A DNA stretch of 64,000 nucleotides from an uncultured Myxococcales bacterium (GTDB lineage: Bacteria; Myxococcota_A; Polyangia; Polyangiales; Polyangiaceae). The stretch is from the NCBI GenBank assembly GCA_937949945.1, contig CALFEQ010000180.1:75589-139588 (forward strand), written 5' to 3'. A program made the translations under genes and the position numbers. The notes beneath the pieces are model-generated. The model was not told the DNA's origin and did no database searches. It saw only the letters and a program-made list of their open reading frames with translations. Positions 17,451 to 25,628 of this stretch are shown here, in pieces (position 1 is the first letter of the stretch; every line of letters begins with the position of its first letter).

Positions 17451-18290
17451 CTAGACGATCTGCTTGGCGATCTGCTTCGCCTCGTCGCGCTCCTTGAGCG
17501 ACTCGAGGATGATCACGGCGGTCTCCTCGATGGCGCGGCCGGTGACGTCGATGACGGGCCAGCTCGGGTGCTGCGCGAAGATCTGGTTCGCGTACTCGAG
17601 CTCCGCCTTGACCTGGTCCTTCAGGCCGTAGCTCGCGTCGACGCTCATGCCGAGCTGCTTGAGGCGCGCCTTGCGGATCTCGACGAGAGGCTCGAGGCCG
17701 ATCGTCAGGCCGACGATGCGGTCCTGGTTGGCCTCCTCGAGCTCCGGCGGCACCGGGACTCCGAGGACGAGCGGGAGGTTCGCGACCTTGAGGCCGCGCT
17801 GTGCGAGCAACGTCGACAGCGGCGTCTTCGACGTGCGGCTGACGCCGACGAGGACGAGGTCGGCCTTCTTGAAGTTGCGCGGCTCCTTGCCGTCGTCGCT
17901 CTTGACCGTGAACTCGACGGCTTCGATGCGGCGGAAGTACTCGTCGGAGAGCGGGAGCATCCCGCTCGGCATGTTGATGGGCTGCCGATCGAGGTAGACG
18001 GAGAGCTTGCCGATCAGCGAGCCGATGAGATCGAGCGCCTCGACGCGGAGCTCGTAGCTCGACGCGTGGATGAACTCCCGGAGCTCAGGGCTCACGACGG
18101 TGAACACGACGAGCGCCCCCTCCCGCGCCGCACGCTCGAGGATCGGCCGAGCGGCCTCCTTCGTGCGCACCCGCGTATGGAGGCGGATCTGCGCTCCCGA
18201 GTGCGGGAACTGCAGCATCGCCGCCCGCACGACCTTCTCTGCGGTCTCTCCAGTGGAGTCGGAGAGGACGTCGATCCGCTTGGCGTCCAC
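17451..18290 (-). CDS. ppsR: pyruvate, water dikinase / PPDK regulatory protein (PSRP family)
   Basis: The 279-residue protein matches the DUF299 family: it opens with the typical I-x-V-L-S-D-S-T-G-E-T-A, has the P-loop-like GVSRTSKT at 149-156 followed by PLSTLLA and A-N-L-P-L-V, and ends with V-I-D-V-T-G-R-A-I-E-E-T-A. Family members phosphorylate and dephosphorylate PEP synthase or pyruvate phosphate dikinase on Thr using ADP and Pi, setting the pyruvate to PEP flux. GTG at 18290 is chosen because TAGAAA ends 9 nt upstream and homologues start there. The dikinase target is not in the window. Confidence 0.95.
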   Translation of the reverse strand: MDAKRIDVLSDSTGETAEKVVRAAMLQFPHSGAQIRLHTRVRTKEAARPILERAAREGALVVFTVVSPELREFIHASSYELRVEALDLIGSLIGKLSVYLDRQPINMPSGMLPLSDEYFRRIEAVEFTVKSDDGKEPRNFKKADLVLVGVSRTSKTPLSTLLAQRGLKVANLPLVLGVPVPPELEEANQDRIVGLTIGLEPLVEIRKARLKQLGMSVDASYGLKDQVKAELEYANQIFAQHPSWPVIDVTGRAIEETAVIILESLKERDEAKQIAKQIV

Positions 18291-18299
18291 GAAGTGTGT

Positions 18300-18305
18300 T
18301 TTCTA
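18300..18305 (-). promoter_or_regulatory. -10-like element TAGAAA for ppsR
   Basis: On the minus strand TAGAAA is followed by 9 nt and then GTG at 18290. The sixth base departs from TANNNT. No ribosome binding site is visible. Confidence 0.35.
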
Positions 18306-18390
18306 CCACGCCAAGACCCCACAAGGGAGGACGGCAGCGCCAGAAAACCGCGCTGGAGCAGAAAATCGGCGACGCGCCCGTCTCCAAGGC

Positions 18391-18428
18391 GTCACCTAGG
18401 TCACCTTTTCAGCCCGTGAGCTAGGTCA
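18391..18428. repeat. short direct repeats in the ppsR / 18586 divergent spacer
   Basis: GTCACC occurs at 18391-18396 and 18400-18405 with a 9-bp period, and CTAGGTCA occurs at 18396-18403 and 18421-18428 with a 25-bp period. The cluster lies between two divergent genes and may be a regulator site. The remainder of 18306-18585 shows no recognisable gene. Confidence 0.4.
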
Positions 18429-18585
18429 TGATGGACCCAGGGGTGGATCGCCCGTGCACCGGCGGCGCTCGAAACCGCCTGGGTTCCATGAGGGTTGTTG
18501 GCCTCGGCCCTCCGATCTCGTGAGCACGAAAGATGCATCACCGCTGTTCGCTGACGCCCGGGATGCGGGTGGACGGCAAACCGAC

Positions 18586-20346
18586 ATGGCGAACCGCGGA
18601 ATGCTTCCGAAGTTTCGACCGGCGGCCCCGGGTGGGAGGGAGGCCCCCGTGCGCCCGACGATCCGGCCGGTGAAGCCGACCGCGCCGCCGCCGCCGCCGT
18701 CCCCGCCCCGCCGGTTCTCGTCCGGCATCCGCCGCCCGATCGAGAACGATGCCGAGATCCCCACGACGGCGTTCAACGAGCCGCCGACGATGGCGGCCGG
18801 ACGCCTTCGCGCCGTCTCCCGCGAGCAGCGCTTCGACGACGAGACGCAGGCTCGCCCGGCGGACGATCCGCTCGTCGCCGCCCCGCACTGGTCGACGGCA
18901 CGTCGCGCGAACCTCGACGTTCCCTACGAGGCGCTGCCTTCCCTCGAGGTGCGCGAGGCTTCGTACGACTCGCACTTCGATCGCGACGCGGAGACGAAGC
19001 TCCGTCCCGAGAGCGACGATTACCGCAACGAGTCGGAGCCGCCGCCCGCTCGGAGGTTCGGCAGCTCCGGCGCCTACGCCGCGCGCACCGAGGACTCCGG
19101 ACCGCGCCAGCGCCCGCGCAAGGACGCGGGGCGCGTTCCGCAGTACGACCTCTCCGCGTACGAGGCGAACTACCCGGGCGTGCAGCGCGAAGAGGCGCGA
19201 CGCGAGGGGAGCCACTCCGCGCGCGGCTCGAGCTACCAGCCTCCGCAGTCGTCGAGCCGGAGCCGCGAGCGTAGCTTCCCCGCGCAGCAGCACGCCGACG
19301 ACGGCTTCAGGGATCGCAAAGACAGCTGGTCGGCTTCGCACCCGCAGATTCCCCCGGCACCTCCCGTCCCGCGCGAGATGAGCGTTCCGTCTGGATTCGT
19401 CATGGGCGTCCAGCCGCTTCGCACACCGGCGGCCTCCCCGGCGTACGTCCCGTCGCAGCCGCAGGTCATCGTGGCGCCGACGCGCACGCCGAGGATGGGC
19501 GTTCCCTACGCCTCGGCGAACGCCCCGATGGGCACGCCGGCTCGTTCGTTCCCGACGCCCGCTCCGGCGCCCGTGCACGTTCGCCAGCCGAGCAACCGCT
19601 CCGTCTACTCGCAGCATCCCATCGGCCACCAGCTCCAGATGACGGAGCTCGAAGAGGCGCAGCAGGGATCGAAGGTCGGCCGGTTCGCGTGGTTCGTCTT
19701 CGGCGCCGCGTTCGGGATCTTCTTCGCGTTCTTCGCGACCGGGTTCGTTCCCCGCCTCAGCAAGAAGGAAGAGGCGCAGTTCCCGCCGCCGCCGGTCGTG
19801 CAGCCGCAGGCCGTCGCGACGACGGCGCCTGCGCAGCCTACGGCGGTCACGCCGGCTCAGCCCACGACTCCGACCGTGCAGGCTCCGGCCGCGCAGGCAC
19901 CTGTCGCGCAGCCGTCGGCAGCGCAGCCCGCTCCGGTCGCGCAGCCGCAGGCCGTCGCTTCTGCTCCCGTCACGACTCCGCCCGTCGCGGCTCCGCAGCC
20001 GGCGGCTCCGCCTCCGGCCGTCGCGGCTCCGCAGCCCGCTGCCGCTGCGCCCGTCGCGGCTGCGCCGCAGGCCGCTGCTCCGGCTCCGCAGCCCGTCGCG
20101 GCTGCGCCGGCTCCCGCGCCGAAGCCGAACGTCGATCGCTCGCCGCGTCCGGCTCCGCGTGGTCAGCGCGCCGCGACGATCGCGCGTCGCTCGCCGCCGC
20201 CGCCGGCGCCGGCCGGTCCGAAGCCGCTGCCGAACAGCGGCAGCACCGACGCGGACGACATGCCCGCGCCGAAGACTTCGTCGAAGAGCAAGGGCGACGA
20301 TCTCGGGAGCATCACCAACCTGCTCAGCGCCGGGCTCGGCGACTGA
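18586..20346 (+). CDS. Pro/Ala/Gln-rich single-pass membrane protein
   Basis: The 586-residue protein has a long charged, Pro-rich cytoplasmic N-terminal region (about 1-360), one membrane helix (about 366-388, GRFAWFVFGAAFGIFFAFF) and a periplasmic low-complexity part built from V-A/Q-A-P-x-P-A repeats (about 395-520). It ends in a basic then acidic tail (SITNLLSAGLGD). The layout resembles TonB- or FtsN-like periplasm-spanning proteins, but no folded C-terminal domain is seen. ATG at 18586 lacks a clear ribosome site; in-frame GTG at 18520 and ATG at 18454 are alternatives. Stop codons of this gene and convergent pyrE are 9 bp apart. Confidence 0.65.
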   Translation: MANRGMLPKFRPAAPGGREAPVRPTIRPVKPTAPPPPPSPPRRFSSGIRRPIENDAEIPTTAFNEPPTMAAGRLRAVSREQRFDDETQARPADDPLVAAPHWSTARRANLDVPYEALPSLEVREASYDSHFDRDAETKLRPESDDYRNESEPPPARRFGSSGAYAARTEDSGPRQRPRKDAGRVPQYDLSAYEANYPGVQREEARREGSHSARGSSYQPPQSSSRSRERSFPAQQHADDGFRDRKDSWSASHPQIPPAPPVPREMSVPSGFVMGVQPLRTPAASPAYVPSQPQVIVAPTRTPRMGVPYASANAPMGTPARSFPTPAPAPVHVRQPSNRSVYSQHPIGHQLQMTELEEAQQGSKVGRFAWFVFGAAFGIFFAFFATGFVPRLSKKEEAQFPPPPVVQPQAVATTAPAQPTAVTPAQPTTPTVQAPAAQAPVAQPSAAQPAPVAQPQAVASAPVTTPPVAAPQPAAPPPAVAAPQPAAAAPVAAAPQAAAPAPQPVAAAPAPAPKPNVDRSPRPAPRGQRAATIARRSPPPPAPAGPKPLPNSGSTDADDMPAPKTSSKSKGDDLGSITNLLSAGLGD

Positions 20347-20355
20347 TCGGCGGCG

Positions 20356-20907
20356 TCAGTCCGGGATGAAGTCGCGGCGTGTGTAGATGGCGCTGAGGCG
20401 CAAGCCTTCGGCCTCGATCGCTTCGCGGCCGCCCTCGAGGCGATCGACGAGCGTGACGACGTGGTTGACCACGTAACCGGCGGCGCGCAGCTTCGCGACC
20501 GCCGCGAGCGTCGAGCCGCCCGTGGTCGTCACGTCCTCGAGGATGACGATGGTGGCGCCCGCCGGAAGGCGCGTGTTGCCCTCGAGCAGCCGCTTGCTGC
20601 CGTGGTCCTTCGCGTCCTTGCGGACGTAGACCGCGTCCTTCGGCGTGCCGCGCGTCCAGCTCGTGAGCGAAGCGGCGCTCGCGAGCGGGCAGCCGCCGAG
20701 CTCGACGCCGGCGATGGCGTCGAAGGGCCCGGCGGCGAGCGCGGCGTCGAGCATGAGCTGCCCGGCGAGGAAGTGCCCCTCGGCGGTGAGGACCGTCTGT
20801 TTGCAGTCGATGAAGAAGTCGCTCTCGCGCCCGGACGCGAGGATGACCTTCTTGCGTTCGAAGGAGCGATCGCGAAGGAGCTCGAGCAGTCGCTCTCGCG
20901 GGCTCAT
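20356..20907 (-). CDS. pyrE: orotate phosphoribosyltransferase
   Basis: The 183-residue protein has the PyrE signature: FFIDCKQTVLTAEG near the start, G-V-E-L-G-G-C-P-L-A, VYVRKDAKDHGSKRLLEG (the flexible catalytic loop) and the PRPP-binding motif VILEDVTTTGGST. It converts orotate and PRPP to orotidine monophosphate in pyrimidine synthesis. It overlaps the last bactofilin gene by 4 bp (ATGA), so it is the last gene of a bactofilin operon, an unusual coupling of nucleotide synthesis with cytoskeletal genes. Confidence 0.95.
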   Translation of the reverse strand: MSPRERLLELLRDRSFERKKVILASGRESDFFIDCKQTVLTAEGHFLAGQLMLDAALAAGPFDAIAGVELGGCPLASAASLTSWTRGTPKDAVYVRKDAKDHGSKRLLEGNTRLPAGATIVILEDVTTTGGSTLAAVAKLRAAGYVVNHVVTLVDRLEGGREAIEAEGLRLSAIYTRRDFIPD

Positions 20908-21509
20908 CGCTTCTTCTGGACGGCCTTCGTCCCCTTCTTCAAGACCGGAACGACGGGCGGCGGCGGGCCGACGCGCGCGCCCGCGGCCGCAGCTCCACGC
21001 GGAGCGGGCTTGTGGTTCGTCTCGGCCTTCTGCGCCGGAGGCGGAGCCTTTTGCACCGGCGCCGGAGGCGCCGGCGGCGCGGCCTTCACCGCACGCTGCG
21101 GCTGCGGCGGCGGAGCGGCCGGCCGAGCCTTCGCCTCGGGGACGGTCGTACGCGCAGCCGCCGCGGCGGCGCGCGGACGAGGAGCCGCCGCCATGCCGCC
21201 GGTCCGCACGTAGCCACGGACGAGCCCGCCCTGGGCGATCGCGATGCGCGGTGCCTTGAGGTCGCCGACGATGCGCGCGCCGGACTCGACGACGAGCGCC
21301 TCCTCGGCCGTGAGGTCGCCGCGGACGGCGCCGCGGACGACGATGCGCGTCGCCGACACGTTCGCGCCGACCATGCCGGTCGAGTCGATGACCACTTCAC
21401 CGGAGACCGCGACGTCACCTTCGACGCGCCCGGCGATCTCGAGGTCGCCCGTGCCGGTGATGCGCCCGGTGACGACCGAGGTCCGGCCGATGACGGTGGA
21501 GTCCTTCAT
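20904..21509 (-). CDS. bactofilin with long Pro/Ala-rich C-terminal tail
   Basis: The 201-residue protein has a bactofilin beta-helix (about 5-100) with hexapeptide-like turns (VTGRITGTGDLEIAGRVEGDV, in which G-x-L and V-x-G-D recur), followed by a tail rich in Ala, Pro and Lys that ends VQKKR. Bactofilins polymerise without nucleotide into filaments that shape cells or organise chromosome and polar complexes. ATG at 21509 lies just inside the stop of the preceding bactofilin, and the 3' end overlaps pyrE. The basic tail could bind membrane or DNA; this is inference. Confidence 0.9.
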   Translation of the reverse strand: MKDSTVIGRTSVVTGRITGTGDLEIAGRVEGDVAVSGEVVIDSTGMVGANVSATRIVVRGAVRGDLTAEEALVVESGARIVGDLKAPRIAIAQGGLVRGYVRTGGMAAAPRPRAAAAAARTTVPEAKARPAAPPPQPQRAVKAAPPAPPAPVQKAPPPAQKAETNHKPAPRGAAAAGARVGPPPPVVPVLKKGTKAVQKKR

Positions 21510-21510
21510 G

Positions 21511-21825
21511 TCACACGTCCATGTCGACGTTGCCCTTGAACTGGGCACCGTCCGCGATCGTGATGCGTGCCGCCTTCACGTTACCGATGACCTTGGCACC
21601 GTTCTGGAGATCGACGCGGTCGCTCGAGGTGATGTTGCCGGTCACCGTGCCCGCCACGGAGACCGGGCCGCCGGTGATGTCGGCCTCGACCGAGCCGCCC
21701 TGCTCGACGCTCACCGCGTCCTTCGCGATGAGCTTGCCACGGAGCGTGCCCTGGACGACGACGTCCTCGTCGCTCGTGACCTCGCCCTCGATGGTGATGC
21801 CTGCGCCGATGACCGTGCTCGCCAT
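21511..21825 (-). CDS. bactofilin, minimal form
   Basis: The 104-residue protein consists almost entirely of the bactofilin core (S-T-V-I-G-A-G-I-T-I-E-G-E-V, then repeats such as VQGTLRGKLIA and VAGTVTGNITS), without tails. It is the middle of three bactofilin genes. GAGAGG lies about 8 nt before the ATG. It probably co-assembles with its neighbours. Confidence 0.92.
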   Translation of the reverse strand: MASTVIGAGITIEGEVTSDEDVVVQGTLRGKLIAKDAVSVEQGGSVEADITGGPVSVAGTVTGNITSSDRVDLQNGAKVIGNVKAARITIADGAQFKGNVDMDV

Positions 21826-21869
21826 GGGAATCCTCTCTGTCGCGTTCTCGTCTTCGCGCCGCGTGGCTC

Positions 21870-22253
21870 TCAGGACCGGCGCCGGGCCCCGCCGCCGAGC
21901 TCGGGCGGGAGCTCGAAGTCGGGGCCGCTCAAGCGGCCGTCGAACTCCGCGCCTTCGTCGATGGCGACGCTCTCGCTGTGGATGTCTCCGCGGACGCGCG
22001 CGCCCGCCTCGAGGTGGACGAGGCCTTGGGCGCGGATGTCACCCTCGAGCTCGCCACCGACCGTGACGGCCCGAGCTTCCACGTTCGAGATCGCGCGTGC
22101 GCCCTCGGCGATGACGAGCTCGCCGCTCAGCGCGACGTCACCCTCGAGCGACCCCTCGAGGCGGAGGTCGCCGTCGCCGGAGACTCGACCACGAATCCGC
22201 GTGGACCGGCCGATCACGGCCTCGCCGCCACCACCCGTTCTCGTCCTGGCCAT
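21870..22253 (-). CDS. bactofilin, first of three
   Basis: The 127-residue protein has a short Arg/Gly N-terminal extension, the bactofilin core (AVIGRSTRIRGRVSGDGDLRLEG onwards in shorter blocks; LEGDVALSGELVIAEG) and a short acidic then basic C terminus. TAGGTA lies 9 nt before the ATG and is the likely promoter of the bactofilin-pyrE operon. The set recalls the bacNOP cluster of Myxococcus, but the parABC genes found there are absent. Confidence 0.92.
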   Translation of the reverse strand: MARTRTGGGGEAVIGRSTRIRGRVSGDGDLRLEGSLEGDVALSGELVIAEGARAISNVEARAVTVGGELEGDIRAQGLVHLEAGARVRGDIHSESVAIDEGAEFDGRLSGPDFELPPELGGGARRRS

Positions 22254-22316
22254 CGACGTGCGTACCTAGTACAGGCCGTGTTTGCTGTCACCCCTGACTG
22301 CATCCAGCCTCTGAGC

Positions 22317-22322
22317 TAAGCT
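22317..22322 (+). promoter_or_regulatory. -10 element TAAGCT for the 22332 unit
   Basis: TAAGCT is followed by 9 nt and TTG at 22332. It supports the rare TTG start and a leaderless mRNA. It is divergent from the bactofilin promoter 50 bp away. Confidence 0.45.
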
Positions 22323-22331
22323 GCCCCCGCC

Positions 22332-23339
22332 TTGAGCGAAGCGCCGGATCCCAAAGCGCCCTCGGACGACGGCTCGCGTCCCCGCTGGCGCCGAGCCCTC
22401 GCATCCGCCGGCTGGCTCCTTTGTGCCGTGCCGCTCGTCTCGATCGTCGAGCTGGCGCTGCATGCGAAGCAGACGAACGACATCGTCCCCGAGGCCGACT
22501 GGGCCGCCGCGCGCAACATCGTCAAAGCCGACCTCCGGCCCGACGACCTCGTGGTGTTCGCGCCCTTCTGGGCCGATCCGCTCGGGCGCCGCACCTTCGG
22601 CGACTCCATCGCGACGCCGAAGCGCGCGGGCCGCTCGGACGAGCGGCGCTTCGCCCGCGCGTGGGAGGTCTCGATCCGCGGCGCGCACGATGAGGCGCTC
22701 GCCGGCTGGAAGAAGGTCGACGAGCGCAAGGCCGGAGCGGTGACCGTCACGCTCTGGGAGAACCCCGATCACACGAAGGTGATCGACGACCTCGTCGATC
22801 TCGTCACGCCCGAGCGCCTCTCCGTCAGCCGCGTCGACGACCACGGCGAGCAGCCTTGCCCGTTCCAGCGCGGGAGGACCGCCGGCGGCACCACCGTGGT
22901 CCCGCAGGGGCTGCTCACGCCCGCGGACAAGTTCGTCTGCAACGGCGGCCACGTCGGGGTCGCGGTGCTCCACGCGCTCGACCACCGCCCGCACCTCTGC
23001 ATCTACGCGACGCCCATCCAAGGAGCGACGCTGCGCCTGCGCTTCTCCGACGTGACCTTCGGCGCGAGCCTGCACGGGCACTCGGGCATCCAGTGGCTCG
23101 TCGAGCGCAAGCCCACCCCGGAGAAGGTGAGCGTCTCCTTCTCGGCGTTCGGTCACACGCTCGGAACGCACTTCCACAAGGTCGGCGTGGGCTGGGTCGG
23201 CTTCGAGCTGCCGACGAACGACATCGAAGGGAAGAAGGGCGAGCTGACGGTCGACATCGCGCCGTCGTCGCAGCGGCAGTTCTGCTTCGAGGCGACCACG
23301 CGGCACGCATCTTCGAGCGCGACAGGGGGCGGCCGGTGA
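22332..23339 (+). CDS. membrane-anchored protein paired with a GT39 glycosyltransferase
   Basis: The 335-residue protein has a short charged N terminus, one membrane helix (about 24-46) and a large extracytoplasmic domain with three Cys (PCPFQRG, KFVCNGGH, LCIYATP), a beta-rich appearance and the pattern HGHSGIQWLVERK. No known family is recognised. TTG at 22332 is chosen from the TAAGCT placement and the sensible N terminus SEAPDPK. It overlaps the glycosyltransferase gene by GTGA, so the two are co-translated, and a role as partner or acceptor-handling subunit is inferred. Confidence 0.7.
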   Translation: MSEAPDPKAPSDDGSRPRWRRALASAGWLLCAVPLVSIVELALHAKQTNDIVPEADWAAARNIVKADLRPDDLVVFAPFWADPLGRRTFGDSIATPKRAGRSDERRFARAWEVSIRGAHDEALAGWKKVDERKAGAVTVTLWENPDHTKVIDDLVDLVTPERLSVSRVDDHGEQPCPFQRGRTAGGTTVVPQGLLTPADKFVCNGGHVGVAVLHALDHRPHLCIYATPIQGATLRLRFSDVTFGASLHGHSGIQWLVERKPTPEKVSVSFSAFGHTLGTHFHKVGVGWVGFELPTNDIEGKKGELTVDIAPSSQRQFCFEATTRHASSSATGGGR

Positions 23340-25390
23340 GCGACAAGGACGAGGTCAACGAGGAGACGCAGCGCCTCAACCCCCTGATGGTGGCGGCGAG
23401 GGCCAAGGCCGAGGACGCGAAGGCCAAGGCCAGAGAGGCGATCCCCCCGGAGCTCCGGGAGACGCCGCGCGCGCCCGAGGTCGTCGAGGCGAAGGCGAAG
23501 GAGATCCGGCCCGAGCCGGAGACAGCCGAGGAAGAGAAGCCGGCGGAGCCCGACGCGGAGGCGAGCGAAGCGGACGGCTCGCGCTCGAAGAGCGAGCGCG
23601 AGAAGGACGCCACGGAAGAGAAGGAGGCGGACGGGCGCCCCGCCGAGCGCGAGGAGGAGCGCCCGCTCGGCGAGCGCGTCGTCGCGTGGGCGAAGCGCAA
23701 CGTCGATCACCTGATCGGCTCCGGCCTGGGCGCGCTCTACGTCGGCTGGCTCCTCGCGACCGCGCGCACGCTCGGCTTCTCGCGCGACGAGGGGTTCTAC
23801 TTCTCCGCCTCGTCCCAATACGAGAAGTGGTTCCAGCTCCTGTTCTCGACGCCGGGCAAGGCGCTCGAGCGGGCTGCGATCGATCCCATCTGGACGGCGA
23901 ACCACGAGCACCCGTCCCTCATGAAGAGCCTGTTCGCGCTCTCCCACATGTTCCTCTGGAACAAGTGGAAGCTCGTCCAGGACCAGAGCACCGCGTTCCG
24001 GCTTCCCGGGATGCTCATGATGGGGCTCGCGATCTGGATCACGTACCTGTTCGCCGCGCGGGTCTACTCGCGGCGCGCGGGCATCGCCGCCGCCATCGCC
24101 CTCGGCCTGATGCCGCGGGTCTTCTACCACGCGCATCTCGCGTGCTTCGACGTGCCGATCATGGCGATGTGGATCGCCTGCGTGTACGCCTACTGGCGCG
24201 CGGAGAAGATCGGCGGGCTCGGCCCGGCGCTGCTCGCCGGCGTCGTGTTCGGGCTCACGCTCGAGACGAAGCACAACGCGTGGATGCTGCCCGGCGTGTT
24301 CGTGCCGCACGCCATCCTCGTGCACGGGCGCTCGATGATGAGCGACGCCGCCAAGACGGCGCGCCTACCGATCCCCGCCTCGCTCGTCGCGATGGCCACG
24401 ATCGGGCCGGCCGTCTTCCTCCTGCTCTGGCCGTGGCTGTGGAACGACACGCTCCCGCGGATCCAGGAGTACGTGAACTTCCACCTCCACCACGAGTACT
24501 ACAACATCGAGTTCCTCGGCCGGACGTACTTCGGGCCGCCCTCACCGAAGAGCTACATGCCGGTGATGATCGCGGCGACCGTGCCGACGACGACGCTCCT
24601 GCTCTTCGCGATCGGAGCGTTCGATCGCCTCCGCGTCGTCGGCGCCCGCGCGATCGGGTGGCTCGGCGAGACGCTCGGCCGCGCGTGGCCGAAGCCCTCG
24701 GGACAGGACCCGCTGCACACCGACGCGCTCCTCCTCCTCGCGCTCGCCGTCCCGCTCGCGGTGTTCCTCCTCCCGCGGACGCCGATCTTCGGCGGGACGA
24801 AGCACTGGATCACGGCGTACCCCGCGCTCGCGATCTTCGCGGGTCGCGGCTTCGACCTCGTGGCCGATCGCATCGAGGCCCTCTTGAAGTCACGCACGAG
24901 CCTCGACGAGACGAAGCGGCGCTGGGCGCTCGCCATCGCCGGAGCGATCACGTTCGTCGCGCCGTTCGCGGTGACGCGGCACTCGCACCCGTTCGGGCTC
25001 TCGGCCTACGTCCCGTTCTTCGGAGGCACCGCCGGGGGCGCGGACCTCGGGCTCAACCGCCAGTTCTGGGGCTTCACGACGCAAAGCCTGAACGACTGGT
25101 TCTCGAAGAACACGAAGCCGGGCGACACGGTCTACATCATGGATACGGCCTGGCCGTCGTGGCACCGCATGGTCGACGAGAAGCGGATCCCGCAGTGGCT
25201 CCGCGGCGTCGGCAGCCCGGCGGAGGCGACGATCTCGCTCGTGCACCACGAGCAGCACATGAACGAGGTCGACTACAACATCTGGACCGAGTACGGCACG
25301 ACCGCGCCCGAGTTCGTGCTCACGCACGACGGCGTCCCGATCATCTCGGTCTATCGCCGCCCCCAAGACGGACGCCGCGGCCCGCGCTAG
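23336..25390 (+). CDS. GT39-type dolichyl-phosphate-mannose/ArnT-like glycosyltransferase
   Basis: The 684-residue protein has an unusual highly charged, Glu/Lys/Ala-rich N-terminal region (about 1-115) that is probably cytoplasmic and helical. Next comes a multi-helix membrane domain. The first external loop carries FSRDEGFYF, the acidic Asp-Glu pair typical of PMT/ArnT-family GT-C enzymes, and ANHEHPSLMK follows. About 10-12 membrane helices and a soluble C-terminal domain are seen. Such enzymes transfer a sugar from a polyprenyl-phosphate donor to protein or lipid in the periplasm. GTG overlaps the preceding stop. Confidence 0.88.
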   Translation: MSDKDEVNEETQRLNPLMVAARAKAEDAKAKAREAIPPELRETPRAPEVVEAKAKEIRPEPETAEEEKPAEPDAEASEADGSRSKSEREKDATEEKEADGRPAEREEERPLGERVVAWAKRNVDHLIGSGLGALYVGWLLATARTLGFSRDEGFYFSASSQYEKWFQLLFSTPGKALERAAIDPIWTANHEHPSLMKSLFALSHMFLWNKWKLVQDQSTAFRLPGMLMMGLAIWITYLFAARVYSRRAGIAAAIALGLMPRVFYHAHLACFDVPIMAMWIACVYAYWRAEKIGGLGPALLAGVVFGLTLETKHNAWMLPGVFVPHAILVHGRSMMSDAAKTARLPIPASLVAMATIGPAVFLLLWPWLWNDTLPRIQEYVNFHLHHEYYNIEFLGRTYFGPPSPKSYMPVMIAATVPTTTLLLFAIGAFDRLRVVGARAIGWLGETLGRAWPKPSGQDPLHTDALLLLALAVPLAVFLLPRTPIFGGTKHWITAYPALAIFAGRGFDLVADRIEALLKSRTSLDETKRRWALAIAGAITFVAPFAVTRHSHPFGLSAYVPFFGGTAGGADLGLNRQFWGFTTQSLNDWFSKNTKPGDTVYIMDTAWPSWHRMVDEKRIPQWLRGVGSPAEATISLVHHEQHMNEVDYNIWTEYGTTAPEFVLTHDGVPIISVYRRPQDGRRGPR

Positions 25391-25628
25391 TCAGTCCTCG
25401 GTCCTCGGTCCTCAGCATCGGCGTCCCAGGCTCGACGCACGAGCTGCGTCGGCCTCGTCGTGCCCTCGCACCCGGCGAGGCTTCGATCGAACGTCTCCTT
25501 CTGCTCTTCCTCGCTTCCTTCGAATCCCCCGAGATCTCCGCGCTCGAAGGCCTGAGGTCTCAGCTCTCTCCAAGCGACGACGGAGGACTGAGCTGAGGCC
25601 TGAGGACTCCTTCGAGGCCGAAGGCCTC
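25391..25628. repeat. inverted-repeat-rich spacer between convergent genes
   Basis: This 236-bp gap begins with three tandem GTCCTC(G/A) heptamers (25394-25414). Their reverse complements reappear near the far end: GAGGACTG (25583-25590) and CTGAGGAC (25600-25607). Within it are CTCAGCTC (25559-25566) with GAGCTGAG (25590-25597), and GAGGCC-GAA-GGCCTC (25614-25628), which overlaps the stop codon of the M28 gene. The hairpins could act as terminators for both convergent genes. No gene is seen. Confidence 0.55.

Noticed and set aside
18586..20346. TonB assignment for the Pro/Ala-rich membrane protein
   Set aside because: The helix is in the middle rather than at the N terminus, and no folded TonB C-terminal domain follows.
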